NCBI RefSeq assembly: GCF_902388705.1
Contig: NZ_CABMQJ010000023.1
Span: 1-30,960, forward strand
Reading direction: 5' to 3'
Length of the DNA: 30,960 bases
Origin: an uncultured Alistipes sp.
GTDB lineage: Bacteria > Bacteroidota > Bacteroidia > Bacteroidales > Rikenellaceae
The notes under the pieces were generated by a model. That model was given only the letters and a program-made list of their open reading frames with translations. It searched no databases and was not told where the DNA came from. The position numbers and the translations under genes were made by a program. Position 1 is the first letter of the stretch. Every line of letters starts with the position of its first letter. Shown here piece by piece: positions 16,099 to 24,997 of this stretch.

Positions 16099-18132
16099 AT
16101 GTCGTTTCGCTTCCTATATGCCGTCCTGGCGGTTTTCTGCATGGTATTCCCCGTTTGCGCCGAACCGGCGCAGACGCACTCCGCCCCTGCGGCGGACAGC
16201 CTCCTGGCGGATTATTACCGGCTGTGCAAAAGCCGGGTCAACACGCCCGAAGGACCCGCGATGTGCGATACGCTTTTCCGGCGGGCGCAGGCGGCCGGAA
16301 ATGTCCGGATGCAGGCCATCGCCCTCTGCGTGCGGCTGGATCATTTTTATTTCAGGAACGAGCGGGACAGCATCGTCGCCGGGGTGCAGCGCGTACAGGA
16401 GTTCTGCCGGAACCATCCGCAGGACGACCTGGACTACTTCTATTATTTCACTTGGTCGAGCCGCCTCATTACCTTTTATATCAAGCAGAACCAGCCCAAC
16501 ACGGCGCTTTACGAAACCCGCCGGATGCTCGAGGAGGCCGAGAAAGACGATTATCCGCTGGGAATCGCCTCCTGTTACCGCATGCTGGCCAACCTCTACC
16601 AGATGCAGGGCGCGCCGCGGCTGGCCTACGAGAATTTCCGCCGGCAGATCGACGTGCTCGAACGCAGCGGAGTGGATGACATCAACCTGCCGACGCAGTA
16701 TGCCGCGATGGCCCAGTGCGCGCTGGAGCTGAACATGCCCGATTCGGCGCTCATGGCGCTGCGCAAGGCCGATTCGCTGCCCCGCAAGACCAATTACCAG
16801 AAGTTTACCGTCAACAAGGCGTTCGGTCTCTACTATATCGACCGCAAGGATTTCGAAGCGGCCAAACGGTACGTCGAAGCCTCCGAAAAACTTTTCCGTG
16901 ACGACCCTTCGCTCCGCTCGTATACGACGGGACTGAGTTACCTCCGTACGCTGTATTACAAGGCGTCGGGGCAGTATGAGAAAGCCCTCGAAGCGGTGAT
17001 GGACACCCGTCTCGATACGGTGGTCGTAAGCTCCGACTACCACAATTACACGCTGTCGAAGGAGCTCGGCGACATCTACTGGCACATGGGCCGGACGGCC
17101 GAGGCGGCGGAGAACTACCGCGCGTATATCCGCCTGTCGGATTCGGTGCGCCGTAACGAAGTGCGGGCCGCCACGGACGATTTTGCGGGCATTCTGGAGA
17201 TCGGACGCCTGCAGAGCGAAGCCCGCGAGCTGCAGTACGACATCCAGCGCAAACGGCTGCACTACACCTATGCCATTATCGGCCTGCTCGCGTGCATGCT
17301 GGTGCTGGGCGGGCTGGTCATCGCGCGGGTCATGACGCTCAACCGGCGGCTGAAAGCCTCCGAGGCCACCGTGCTGAAACAGAACGAGGAGCTGCGCGCC
17401 ACGGGCGAAGAGCTGCTGCAGGCCAAGGAGAGCGCCGAGCAGGCCAGCCGCATGAAGACCGACTTCATCCGCCACATGTCGCACGAGGTGCGCACGCCGC
17501 TCAACTCAATCGTGGGATTTTCGCAGGTGCTGGCTTCGCAGTTCCGCGACATCCCCTCGATGGGCGACTACGCTTCGATTATCGTGTCGAACAGCATGAA
17601 CCTGCTGCGGCTGATCGACGACGTGCTCGATATCGCCTACCTCGACCAGACCCCCGTGCTGCCGCGCCTGGACGCGGGCCGGCTGAACGAAAGCTGCCGC
17701 GAATGCATGGACGAGACGCTGCCGCTGCTCAAGCCGGGCGTGACGCTGATGTTCGAGCCCTCGTCCGGCGATCCCGTCGTGCTGGCCAATGTCAAGCGCA
17801 TCAAACAGGTGCTCATGCACCTGCTGCACAACGCCGCCAAATTTACCGTACGCGGCGCCGTAACGTTCAACTACACCTGCCTGGTGGAGGAGCAGCTGCT
17901 CCGTTTTACGGTGAGCGACACCGGCCCGGGTATTCCCTCCGAACGCCGGGAGGAGGTGTTTGAGCGCTTCGTGAAGCTCGATACGTTCGAGCAGGGGTCG
18001 GGGCTCGGACTGCCCATCTGCCGCATGATCGCGGCCAAACTGGGCGGCCGCCTCGAAGTCGATTCCGGCTATACGCAGGGCTGCCGCTTCGTGTTCGAGG
18101 TCCCGTTCGACTTTCCCGAAGAGGCTGCCTGA
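16099..18132 (+). CDS. TPR-containing sensor histidine kinase
   Basis: The 677-residue protein is a membrane sensor kinase. A signal peptide (FLYAVLAVFCMVFPVCA) precedes a periplasmic alpha-helical domain of tetratricopeptide-like repeats (about residues 35-370). A single membrane helix follows at about 389-413 (YAIIGLLACMLVLGGLVIA) and a coiled-coil linker at about 420-450. The kinase core has the H-box MSHEVRTPLNSIVGF with His462, the N-box HLLHNAAKFT, the G1 box DTGPGIP and the G2 box GSGLGLPI. No receiver domain is fused and no response regulator lies next to it, so its partner is elsewhere. ATG 16099 was chosen because the upstream GTG lies inside the promoter. TPR-sensor kinases are common in Bacteroidota; the ligand is unknown. 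Confidence 0.93.
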   Translation: MSFRFLYAVLAVFCMVFPVCAEPAQTHSAPAADSLLADYYRLCKSRVNTPEGPAMCDTLFRRAQAAGNVRMQAIALCVRLDHFYFRNERDSIVAGVQRVQEFCRNHPQDDLDYFYYFTWSSRLITFYIKQNQPNTALYETRRMLEEAEKDDYPLGIASCYRMLANLYQMQGAPRLAYENFRRQIDVLERSGVDDINLPTQYAAMAQCALELNMPDSALMALRKADSLPRKTNYQKFTVNKAFGLYYIDRKDFEAAKRYVEASEKLFRDDPSLRSYTTGLSYLRTLYYKASGQYEKALEAVMDTRLDTVVVSSDYHNYTLSKELGDIYWHMGRTAEAAENYRAYIRLSDSVRRNEVRAATDDFAGILEIGRLQSEARELQYDIQRKRLHYTYAIIGLLACMLVLGGLVIARVMTLNRRLKASEATVLKQNEELRATGEELLQAKESAEQASRMKTDFIRHMSHEVRTPLNSIVGFSQVLASQFRDIPSMGDYASIIVSNSMNLLRLIDDVLDIAYLDQTPVLPRLDAGRLNESCRECMDETLPLLKPGVTLMFEPSSGDPVVLANVKRIKQVLMHLLHNAAKFTVRGAVTFNYTCLVEEQLLRFTVSDTGPGIPSERREEVFERFVKLDTFEQGSGLGLPICRMIAAKLGGRLEVDSGYTQGCRFVFEVPFDFPEEAA

Positions 18133-18271
18133 CAGGACGAAGAGTCCCCCGAAATCCTTATTCCCAATCCAATCGGCGTGCGACCGGACAACCCGCGTTG
18201 TTCGGTTTGTCCGCATTATTCCCTGTCCGGTGCGGAAATTGCCTGAAAAACTCTAAAAAATAAAAAACTTT

Positions 18272-18302
18272 TTTGGTTTCATAAGTTTTCTTTCTATATT
18301 TG
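18272..18302 (+). promoter_or_regulatory. Consensus promoter of the RND efflux operon
   Basis: TTTG at 18272-18275 and TATATTTG at 18295-18302 are 19 bases apart, a full Bacteroidota promoter. It lies in an A/T-rich stretch 25 bases before the tetR start. A TetR operator would be expected nearby, but I see no convincing long palindrome. Confidence 0.85.
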
Positions 18303-18327
18303 TCCCCGACGCTAAAACTGAAAGATT

Positions 18328-18978
18328 ATGACTCCTCCCCAACGAGAACGGATTATCGACCAGGCCATGCAGATGTTCGTGACGCAGGGCATCAAGTCGG
18401 TGCGCATGGACGACATCGCGCAGTAGCTCGGCGTGTCGAAGCGGACGCTCTACGAGCTGTTCGGCGACAAAGAGGGTTTGCTCTACCTGGCGATGGAGCG
18501 CTATTCCGAGCGCAACCGCCAGCGCTGGACGGAACTTACGGCCGATGCGCACAACGTCCTCGAGGCGATGTTCATGGTGCTGGGCGAAGTGATGGACAAT
18601 GCGGAGCTGACCCGCCGCATGATGGACAACCTCAAGAAATTCTATCCCGTCGTACACGACAAACTGATGCGCGAGGGGATGGGCAAGAACCGCAGGAGCC
18701 TTCGCTGCATGCTCGAACAGGGCATCGCCGACGGCCTTTTCACCGACACGTTCAACATCGACCTGGCCATTTCGGTGCTCTACTACACGGCTTCGGCCAT
18801 CGTCACGCGCCGGGAGCTGCTGCTGCCGGCCGGGCTGACCGAACGCGAAGCGTTTCTGCAAATCATCAGCAACTTCTTCCGCGGCATCTCGACGGCCAAG
18901 GGGTTGCAGCTCATAGACGACAACCTGAAACGGTACGAACTGGCAAAAACGGACAATAAATTGAATTTGGACAAATAG
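18328..18978 (+). pseudogene. TetR/AcrR family regulator interrupted by an in-frame TAG at codon 33
   Basis: ATG 18328 opens a 216-residue TetR-type frame interrupted by TAG at 18424-18426. The sequence reads MDDIAQ-stop-LGVSKRTLYELFGDKEGL, so the stop falls inside the DNA-binding helix-turn-helix where family members usually carry Gln, Glu or Ala. A single C-to-T change in CAG would create it. The rest, a helical ligand-binding domain to residue 216, is intact, which suggests recent loss or readthrough. It is first in the efflux operon and overlaps the promoter region by position; tolC starts 1 base after its terminal TAG. In the family such regulators repress their own pump operon, so loss would derepress it (inference). 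A restart at GTG 18433 would lack half of the DNA-binding motif. Confidence 0.85.
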
Positions 18979-18979
18979 T

Positions 18980-20323
18980 ATGAAAAAACTGATTCTGACA
19001 TGGTGCCTCGCGGCGGCCGGAGTTTTCGGCGCTTCGGCACAGATGCGCCTTACGCTCGACGAGGCCCTCGACCTGGCGTTGAGCGAAAACCCGACCATCA
19101 AGGTCGCCGAAATGGAGGTGCAGCGTTTCGACTACGTCAAGCGCCAGACCTGGGGCAGCTGGATTCCGCAGATTGCGGTGGGCGGAACCTACACCCGCTC
19201 GATTGTCAAGCAGAGCATGACCAAGGGGCTTTCGTTCGGCGCCGACAACACGCTCGCCGCGCAGGGCGACGCCACGTGGACGCTTTTCGCACCCGCCGTG
19301 TTCCGCACCCTGAAGATGAACGACGTGCAGCGCGCTGCGGCCGTCGAGTCGGCGCGCGCGTCGCGCATCGATTTGGTCGCCGAGGTGAAAAAGTCGTTTT
19401 TCAACATCCTGCTGGCCGAGCAGTCGCTCGACGTGCTCCACGAATCGGAGGCCACGGTGCAGCGCACGGTCGACGACACGGAGCTGCAGTATAAGAACGG
19501 ATTGGCCTCGGAATACGACCTGCTTACGGCGCAGGTGCAGTTGAGCAACCTGAAGCCCTCGATTCTGCAGACCGAGAATTCGATACGCCTGGCCAAGCTG
19601 ATGCTCAAGATGTACCTGTCGATTCCCGAAGACATCGAAATCGAGGTCGTGGGCGAACTGGACGCCATGCGCGACGCTGTGCTGGCCGGGACGGACGGCA
19701 TGACCACCGATGTTTCGGAGAACTCCGACCTGCGCAGCCTCGAATTGCAGGAAGATCTGCTCAAGCGCCAGCTCAAGGTGTCCAATGCCAGCCGCTGGCC
19801 GACGGTCACCGCATTCTTCACGGCGACCTACACAGGTAACGACATCGACATGACCAAACTGAATTTCGGCGGCACGGGCTCCGAAGGCGGACAGGCCGGC
19901 GACGTGCTCGACGGCACCAAATTCTGGTGGCAGCACCCGATGTCGGCAGGCCTGCAGGTGTCGATTCCGATTTTCTCGGGCCTTACGAAGATGAACAAGT
20001 CGCGCGAGATTAAGAACCAGATTTCGCAGGTCAGCCTCCAGCGCAGCTATGCACGGCAGCAGGTCGATGTGCAGGTGCGCTCGGCGCTGAACGACCTGCT
20101 GACGGCGCGCGAAACGATGTATGCACAGGAGTTGACTGTCGAGCAGGCCCGCAAGGCCTACCGGATTTCCGATACCCGTTACCGTGCGGGCGCGGGCACG
20201 ATTCTCGAGTTGAACAGCGCCCAACTGTCGCAGACGCAGGCACAGCTGAACTTTTCGCAGGCTATCTTCGACTACCTGACGGCCAAAGCCGAGTACGACC
20301 GCATCATCGGCCGGGATAAATAG
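18980..20323 (+). CDS. TolC family outer-membrane efflux protein
   Basis: The 447-residue product is the outer-membrane channel of the tripartite pump. It has a signal peptide (residues 1-21, ending GASA) and the tandem outer-membrane efflux protein repeats. The first starts at RLTLDEALDLALSENPTIK and the second at about residue 240. Long amphipathic helices follow, with a late YRAGAGTILELNSAQLSQTQ segment typical of the second half. The start is 1 base after the tetR terminal stop. The gene ends in TAG at 20321, and the next 27 bases up to the adaptor ATG stay in the same frame, so suppression of that TAG would fuse TolC to the adaptor. The rest of the pump follows directly. Confidence 0.93.
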   Translation: MKKLILTWCLAAAGVFGASAQMRLTLDEALDLALSENPTIKVAEMEVQRFDYVKRQTWGSWIPQIAVGGTYTRSIVKQSMTKGLSFGADNTLAAQGDATWTLFAPAVFRTLKMNDVQRAAAVESARASRIDLVAEVKKSFFNILLAEQSLDVLHESEATVQRTVDDTELQYKNGLASEYDLLTAQVQLSNLKPSILQTENSIRLAKLMLKMYLSIPEDIEIEVVGELDAMRDAVLAGTDGMTTDVSENSDLRSLELQEDLLKRQLKVSNASRWPTVTAFFTATYTGNDIDMTKLNFGGTGSEGGQAGDVLDGTKFWWQHPMSAGLQVSIPIFSGLTKMNKSREIKNQISQVSLQRSYARQQVDVQVRSALNDLLTARETMYAQELTVEQARKAYRISDTRYRAGAGTILELNSAQLSQTQAQLNFSQAIFDYLTAKAEYDRIIGRDK

Positions 20324-20324
20324 T

Positions 20325-20354
20325 ATGAAATCGAAAAAACAGATAACAGTATGA
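20325..20354 (+). other. Nine-codon mini reading frame overlapping the adaptor start
   Basis: ATG 20325, one base after the tolC stop, reads MKSKKQITV and ends in a TGA that overlaps the adaptor ATG (20351) as ATGA. It may simply be the A-rich leader, or it may couple translation between tolC and the adaptor. Whether it is translated is unknown. Confidence 0.3.
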
Positions 20355-21364
20355 AGAAATTAGTAGTTATGTTGGCTGCCGCAGCCGCCCTCGCAGGCTG
20401 CACGGGCAAGAAGAAAGCCGCCGAGGTGCAGCAGGACAACCGGGTGCTGACCAGAACCGAGGCGGCCGGCACGGCCATGGTGCAGCTCACCGAGGAGTTC
20501 ACCTCCGAGATCGAACCCTACAAGGAGAACGACATCACCCCCGCAGCGTCGGGCGTGCATATCGACAAGATTCGGGTCGAAGTGGGCGACCCCGTGCGCG
20601 AAGGGCAGCTGCTGGTGACGCTCGACCCCACGCAGTACACCCAGCAGCTGGTGCAGCTCAAGACCGTCGAGGACGATTACAACCGCCTGCTGCCCGTTTA
20701 CGAGGCCGGCGGTATCTCGGCCTAGCAAATCGAGCAGGCCAAGGCGCAGCTGGACGTGCAGCGTGAGGTGGTCGCCAACCTCAAGAAGAACATCGAAGTG
20801 CGTTCGCCGATTTCGGGCGTGGTCACGGCCCGCAACTACGAGTCGGGCGATTTGTTCGCCTCACAGCCGATTCTGCACATCATGCAAATCGACCCGCTGA
20901 AAGTCATCGCCAACATTTCGGAGCAGTATTTCCGCCATGTGAAGGTGGGGATGCCCGTCGAGCTGAAAGTGGATATTTTCCCCGACGAAACGTTCACCGG
21001 AACGGTGTCGCTGATTTATCCGGCGCTCGATCCCGCGACCCGCACGTTCAAGGTCGAAGTGAAAGTGCCCAACGCCAGGCGTACGCTGCGTCCGGGCATG
21101 TTCGCGCGCACGATTTTCAACATGGGGCAGAAAGAGGGCGTCATGGTGCCCGACGTGGCGGTGCAGAAGCAGGTCGGCACGGCCGAGCGCTTTCTCTACG
21201 TCATCGTGGGTGACAGCGTAGCCGAACGCCGCCGCGTGGAGGTGGGCCGCCAGGTCGGCGACCGTGTGGATATCCTCTCGGGCGTCAAGGCCGGCGAGCA
21301 GGTGGCCGTCACGGCCCTTTCGAAGCTTTACGACGGCGCCCGGACAGAAGTGAAACAGAACTAA
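20351..21364 (+). pseudogene. RND periplasmic adaptor (membrane-fusion lipoprotein) with an in-frame TAG at codon 125
   Basis: ATG 20351 starts a lipoprotein signal (AAALAGC, lipid Cys17) followed by an HlyD/AcrA-type adaptor. The parts are a first lipoyl half-motif near residues 55-75 (AASGVHIDKIRVEVGD), a helical hairpin, and a second lipoyl half (RSPISGVVTARNYESGD). Beta-barrel and membrane-proximal domains run to residue 337. TAG at 20723-20725 interrupts GGISA-stop-QIEQAKAQLDVQ, at the tip of the helical hairpin where relatives commonly have a polar residue such as Gln, Glu or Ser. Sequence on both sides is fully conserved in pattern, so the stop is either a very recent nonsense mutation, an error, or a read-through codon. 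As written, only a 124-residue lipoprotein stub would be made, and the pump would lack its adaptor. Confidence 0.87.
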
Positions 21365-21379
21365 AACGGCCCGACGAAG

Positions 21380-24300
21380 ATGAAAATTTACGAAAGTGCG
21401 GTCCGGAAACCGGTTTCTACGGTGCTCCTGTTCGTCGGCGTGATGGTCTTCGGACTCTTCTCGCTGATGAACCTCGCCGTGGACCAGTATCCCGAGATCG
21501 AGATTCCGCAGATATCGGTCATTACGATGTATCCCGGCGCCAATGCCGCGGAAATCGAAACCAACGTCACCCGTGTGCTGGAGGACAACCTCAATACGGT
21601 GAGCAACCTCAAGAAGCTGACTTCCAAGTCGCAGGATAACGTGTCGATGATTACCGTCGAGTTCGAGTACGGCTCCGATTTGAACGAGGGGGCCAACGAG
21701 ATTCGAGACGTGGTGAGCCGCGTGCAGTCCATGCTGCCCGACGACATCGACTACCCGACGATTTTCAAGTTCTCGACCTCGATGATTCCCGTGATGATGA
21801 TCGCCGTTACGGCCGAGGAGAGCTACCCGGCCCTGAACAAGCTGCTCGACGACAAGCTGGTCAACGTCCTCAACCGCGTGGACGGCGTAGGCGCCGTGTC
21901 GATTATCGGCGCCCCCGAGCGCGAGGTGCAGGTCAACGTCGACCCCGCCAAGCTGGACGCCTACAACCTGACCGTCGAACAGCTCGGGCAGATTATCGCC
22001 GCCGAGAACGTCAACATCCCGAGCGGTACGATCGACGTAGGTAACAACACGTTCAACATCAAGGCCGACGGCGAGTTCAAATTGAGCGACGAGTTGCGCA
22101 AGGTCGTGGTTTCCAATGCCGGAGGCCGCACCGTGATGCTCTCCGACGTGGCCGAAATCCGCGATACGCTCGAGAAATTCACGATGGACGAGCGCGTCAA
22201 CGGCAAGCTCGGCGTGCGCGTGATGTTCCAGAAACAGTCGGGCGCCAACACAGTGAATATCGTCCATGAAATCCAGAAGCGCCTGCCCGAGATTCAGAAG
22301 ACGCTGCCCAAGGATGTGAGCATGGAGCTGATTTTCGAGGGTTCGCAGGAGATTACCGACGCCATCGGCTCGCTGTCGGAAACCATTATGTACGCCTTTA
22401 TCTTCGTGGTGCTGGTGGTGATGGTTTTCCTCGGGCGGTGGCGCGCGACGCTGATTATCTGTATGACGATTCCCGTGTCGCTGATTTGCTCGTTCATCTA
22501 CCTCTTCGCCACGGGATCGACGCTCAACATCATCTCGCTCTCGTCGCTCTCGATTGCCATCGGTATGGTCGTCGACGACGCCATCGTGGTGCTGGAGAAC
22601 ATTACGACCCATATCGAGCGCGGCTCCAATCCCAAGGAGGCCGCCATCTACGCCACCAACGAGGTGTGGCTGTCGGTTATCGCCACGACGCTCGTGGTCG
22701 TCGCGGTGTTCCTGCCGCTGACGATGGTGCCGGGCATGGCCGGTATCCTGTTCCGCGAGCTGGGGTGGATTGTGACCATCGTCGTGTGCGTTTCGACCAC
22801 GGCGGCGATTTCGCTGACCCCGATGATGTCGGCCTACCTCCTGAAACTCGAGGGCGGCGTGCACGACTACAAGGGAATCGGCGTCATCTACAAGCCGATA
22901 GACCGGGCGCTCGGGTGGCTCGACGACGTGTATGCGCGCTCGCTGAACTGGGTGGTGCGCCACCGCCGGATTACGATTGTTGCGATGATGTCGCTCTTCG
23001 TGGTTTCGCTGGGGCTCATATCGCGCGTCCCCACCGAATTCTTCCCGCCCTCGGACAACAGCCGTATTTCGGCCATGGTCGAGCTGGAGCAGAATATCGC
23101 CGTGGAGTATACGGCGCGCATCGCCCGGCAGATCGACAGCATCATGTATGCGAAGTACCCCGAAATCGTGCTGGTGTCGGCCTCGGCGGGCGCCAACTCC
23201 TCGGACAACGCTTTCGCGGCGATGCAGACCACCGGTTCGCACATCATCAACTACAACATGCGCCTTACCGACGTCGAGGGGCGCGAGCGGTCGATTTACG
23301 AGATTTCCGACCTGCTGCGCGAAGACCTCGACCGGATTCCCGAGGTGCGCCAGTATACGATTACCCCGGGCGGTATGTCGGGCAGCATGAGCGGCTCGGC
23401 GACGGTCAACATCAAGGTCTTCGGCTACGACATGGACGTGACCAACGCCATCGCCAACGACCTCAAGGAGAAGATGCGCGAGCTGAAAGGCGTGCGCGAC
23501 GTGAAGCTGTCGCGCGACGACCTGCGGCCCGAGTACAACGTCGTGTTCGACCGTGACCGGCTGGCCTATTACGGCATGAACAGCGCCACGGCCTCGCAGG
23601 CGGTGAAGAACCGTATCGACGGCCTCGTGGCTTCGAAATACCGCGAAGACGGCGACGAGTACGACATCGTCGTGCGCTATGCCGAGCCGTTCCGCACTTC
23701 GGTGGCCGACGTGGAGAACATCACGCTCTACAATGCGCAGGGCCGTCCCGTGAAGCTCAAGGAGGTGGGCCGCGTGCAGGAGGAGTACGCCGCGCCGATG
23801 ATCGAGCGCGAGAACCGCCAGCGCGTGATTTCCGTGCAGTCGACGCTCGGCGCCGGCGTCGCCCTGGGCGACGTGGTGGCCGAAGTGGACAAACTGATTG
23901 CCGAGTACCACACGCCCGACGGCGTGGATCTCGAGGTGGGCGGTACGGTCGAAGACCAGGGCGACGCTTTCAGCGATCTGGGCGTGCTGTTCATCCTGAT
24001 TGTCATTCTGGTGTACATCGTGATGGCTACGCAGTTCGAGTCGCTGAAGTTCCCGTTCATCATCATGTTCACCATTCCGTTCGCGTTCACGGGCGTGTTC
24101 CTCGCGCTGTGGATGACCTCCACGCCGCTGTCGCTCATCGCCCTGATCGGCGCCATCATGCTGGTGGGTATCGTGACCAAGAACGGTATCGTGATGGTCG
24201 ACTACATGAACCTTTTGGTGGAGCGCGGCTCGGGCGTCTTCGACGCGGTGATTGCCGGCGGTAAGAGCCGTCTGCGCCCCGTGCTGATGACCTCGTTCAC

Positions 24301-24520
24301 GACCATCCTGGGTATGCTGCCGCTGGCGATCGGCACGGGTGCCGGTTCGGAGACGTGGCAGCCGATGGGTATCGCCGTAATCGGCGGCCTCACGTTCTCG
24401 ACCCTGCTGACGCTGTTCATCATTCCCGCGCTCTATTCGGTGCTCGTCAACCGTTCGCAGCGCAAGGAGAAAGAGAAACTGGCCCGCCTTGCCGCCGAAC
24501 ACCAGGCAAGCAGGCATTGA
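21380..24520 (+). CDS. RND efflux pump inner-membrane subunit, HAE-1/AcrB-like
   Basis: The 1046-residue inner-membrane transporter is the engine of the tripartite pump and uses the proton-motive force to expel hydrophobic and amphiphilic compounds. It has the AcrB layout: membrane helix 1 near residues 10-28, a large periplasmic loop to about 330, helices 2-6, a second large periplasmic loop, and helices 8-12 near the end. The proton-relay Asp pair is visible at Asp399-Asp400 in GMVVDDAIVVLEN. The multidrug (HAE-1) branch is favoured over heavy-metal pumps by the residues around helix 4 and by the second-half sequence LIGAIMLVGIVTKNGIVMVDY. The frame is intact, unlike the adaptor 15 bases upstream. 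Drug specificity cannot be told. Confidence 0.94.
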   Translation: MKIYESAVRKPVSTVLLFVGVMVFGLFSLMNLAVDQYPEIEIPQISVITMYPGANAAEIETNVTRVLEDNLNTVSNLKKLTSKSQDNVSMITVEFEYGSDLNEGANEIRDVVSRVQSMLPDDIDYPTIFKFSTSMIPVMMIAVTAEESYPALNKLLDDKLVNVLNRVDGVGAVSIIGAPEREVQVNVDPAKLDAYNLTVEQLGQIIAAENVNIPSGTIDVGNNTFNIKADGEFKLSDELRKVVVSNAGGRTVMLSDVAEIRDTLEKFTMDERVNGKLGVRVMFQKQSGANTVNIVHEIQKRLPEIQKTLPKDVSMELIFEGSQEITDAIGSLSETIMYAFIFVVLVVMVFLGRWRATLIICMTIPVSLICSFIYLFATGSTLNIISLSSLSIAIGMVVDDAIVVLENITTHIERGSNPKEAAIYATNEVWLSVIATTLVVVAVFLPLTMVPGMAGILFRELGWIVTIVVCVSTTAAISLTPMMSAYLLKLEGGVHDYKGIGVIYKPIDRALGWLDDVYARSLNWVVRHRRITIVAMMSLFVVSLGLISRVPTEFFPPSDNSRISAMVELEQNIAVEYTARIARQIDSIMYAKYPEIVLVSASAGANSSDNAFAAMQTTGSHIINYNMRLTDVEGRERSIYEISDLLREDLDRIPEVRQYTITPGGMSGSMSGSATVNIKVFGYDMDVTNAIANDLKEKMRELKGVRDVKLSRDDLRPEYNVVFDRDRLAYYGMNSATASQAVKNRIDGLVASKYREDGDEYDIVVRYAEPFRTSVADVENITLYNAQGRPVKLKEVGRVQEEYAAPMIERENRQRVISVQSTLGAGVALGDVVAEVDKLIAEYHTPDGVDLEVGGTVEDQGDAFSDLGVLFILIVILVYIVMATQFESLKFPFIIMFTIPFAFTGVFLALWMTSTPLSLIALIGAIMLVGIVTKNGIVMVDYMNLLVERGSGVFDAVIAGGKSRLRPVLMTSFTTILGMLPLAIGTGAGSETWQPMGIAVIGGLTFSTLLTLFIIPALYSVLVNRSQRKEKEKLARLAAEHQASRH

Positions 24521-24570
24521 CGATAATAGAAACGACGGGCAGTCGGACGCCGTCGCCATGCCCCGGACGG

Positions 24571-24603
24571 TTCGGATGCACGGTTTTGGGCCGTGCATCC
24601 GAA
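24571..24603 (+). other. Perfect 13-bp inverted repeat between the RND pump and the PII-like gene
   Basis: TTCGGATGCACGG (24571-24583) pairs without mismatch with CCGTGCATCCGAA (24591-24603) around a 7-base loop. No T run follows, so it is not a standard terminator. It could be a partial attenuator, an mRNA-stabilising 3' end for the pump message, or a regulator site controlling the small downstream gene. Confidence 0.7.
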
Positions 24604-24695
24604 TCCGGGCCGCTTCCGCCGCATGCCGAGCGCAGGGCGGGGAGCCCGGCGGGCGGCGCTTCGGACGATTGCGGGAAATTAAATAAAACGAAATT

Positions 24696-24989
24696 ATGAA
24701 AGCAGTATTTTTGTCATACAACCAGGCGCTCACCGACCGGGTGAACGCCATCCTCGACCAGCAGGGCATCCGCGGCTTCACGCGCTGGGCGCTGACCGAG
24801 GGGCGCGGGTCGGTCGACGGCGAACCCCACTACGGTACGCACGCATGGCCGTCGATGAACGCGTCGATTATGGCCATCGTCGACGACGAAAAGGTCGCGC
24901 CGCTGATGGAGGCGTTCCGCGAAATGGATGCCTCGACCAAATTGCAGGGCTCGCGCGCCTTCGTCTGGAATATCGAGCAGACTTATTGA
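24696..24989 (+). CDS. PII-like small protein linked to the RND efflux operon
   Basis: The 97-residue cytosolic protein starts MKAVFLSYNQALTDRVNAIL and contains a central loop segment GRGSVDGEPHYGTHAWP (about residues 36-52), then IMAIVDDEKVAPLMEAFREM and WNIEQTY at the end. The beta-alpha-beta pattern, with a long Gly/His-rich loop followed by an IVDDEKV strand, resembles the ferredoxin-like PII/CutA fold. Similar small proteins follow RND efflux genes in Bacteroidota (recalled pattern, not tested). They may sense a metabolite or metal and modulate the pump, but this is inference. The start at 24696 has an A-rich leader (AAATAAAACGAAATT). It is 175 bases after the pump gene, with an intervening hairpin. 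It could also be an unrelated conserved hypothetical protein. Confidence 0.7.
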   Translation: MKAVFLSYNQALTDRVNAILDQQGIRGFTRWALTEGRGSVDGEPHYGTHAWPSMNASIMAIVDDEKVAPLMEAFREMDASTKLQGSRAFVWNIEQTY

Positions 24990-24997
24990 CGGGGTCG

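Noticed and set aside
20861..24781. A 1306-codon open frame antisense to the adaptor and RND pump
   Set aside because: It has His/Arg/Gln-rich low-complexity translation with no domain; it mirrors the RND gene, whose motifs are clear.
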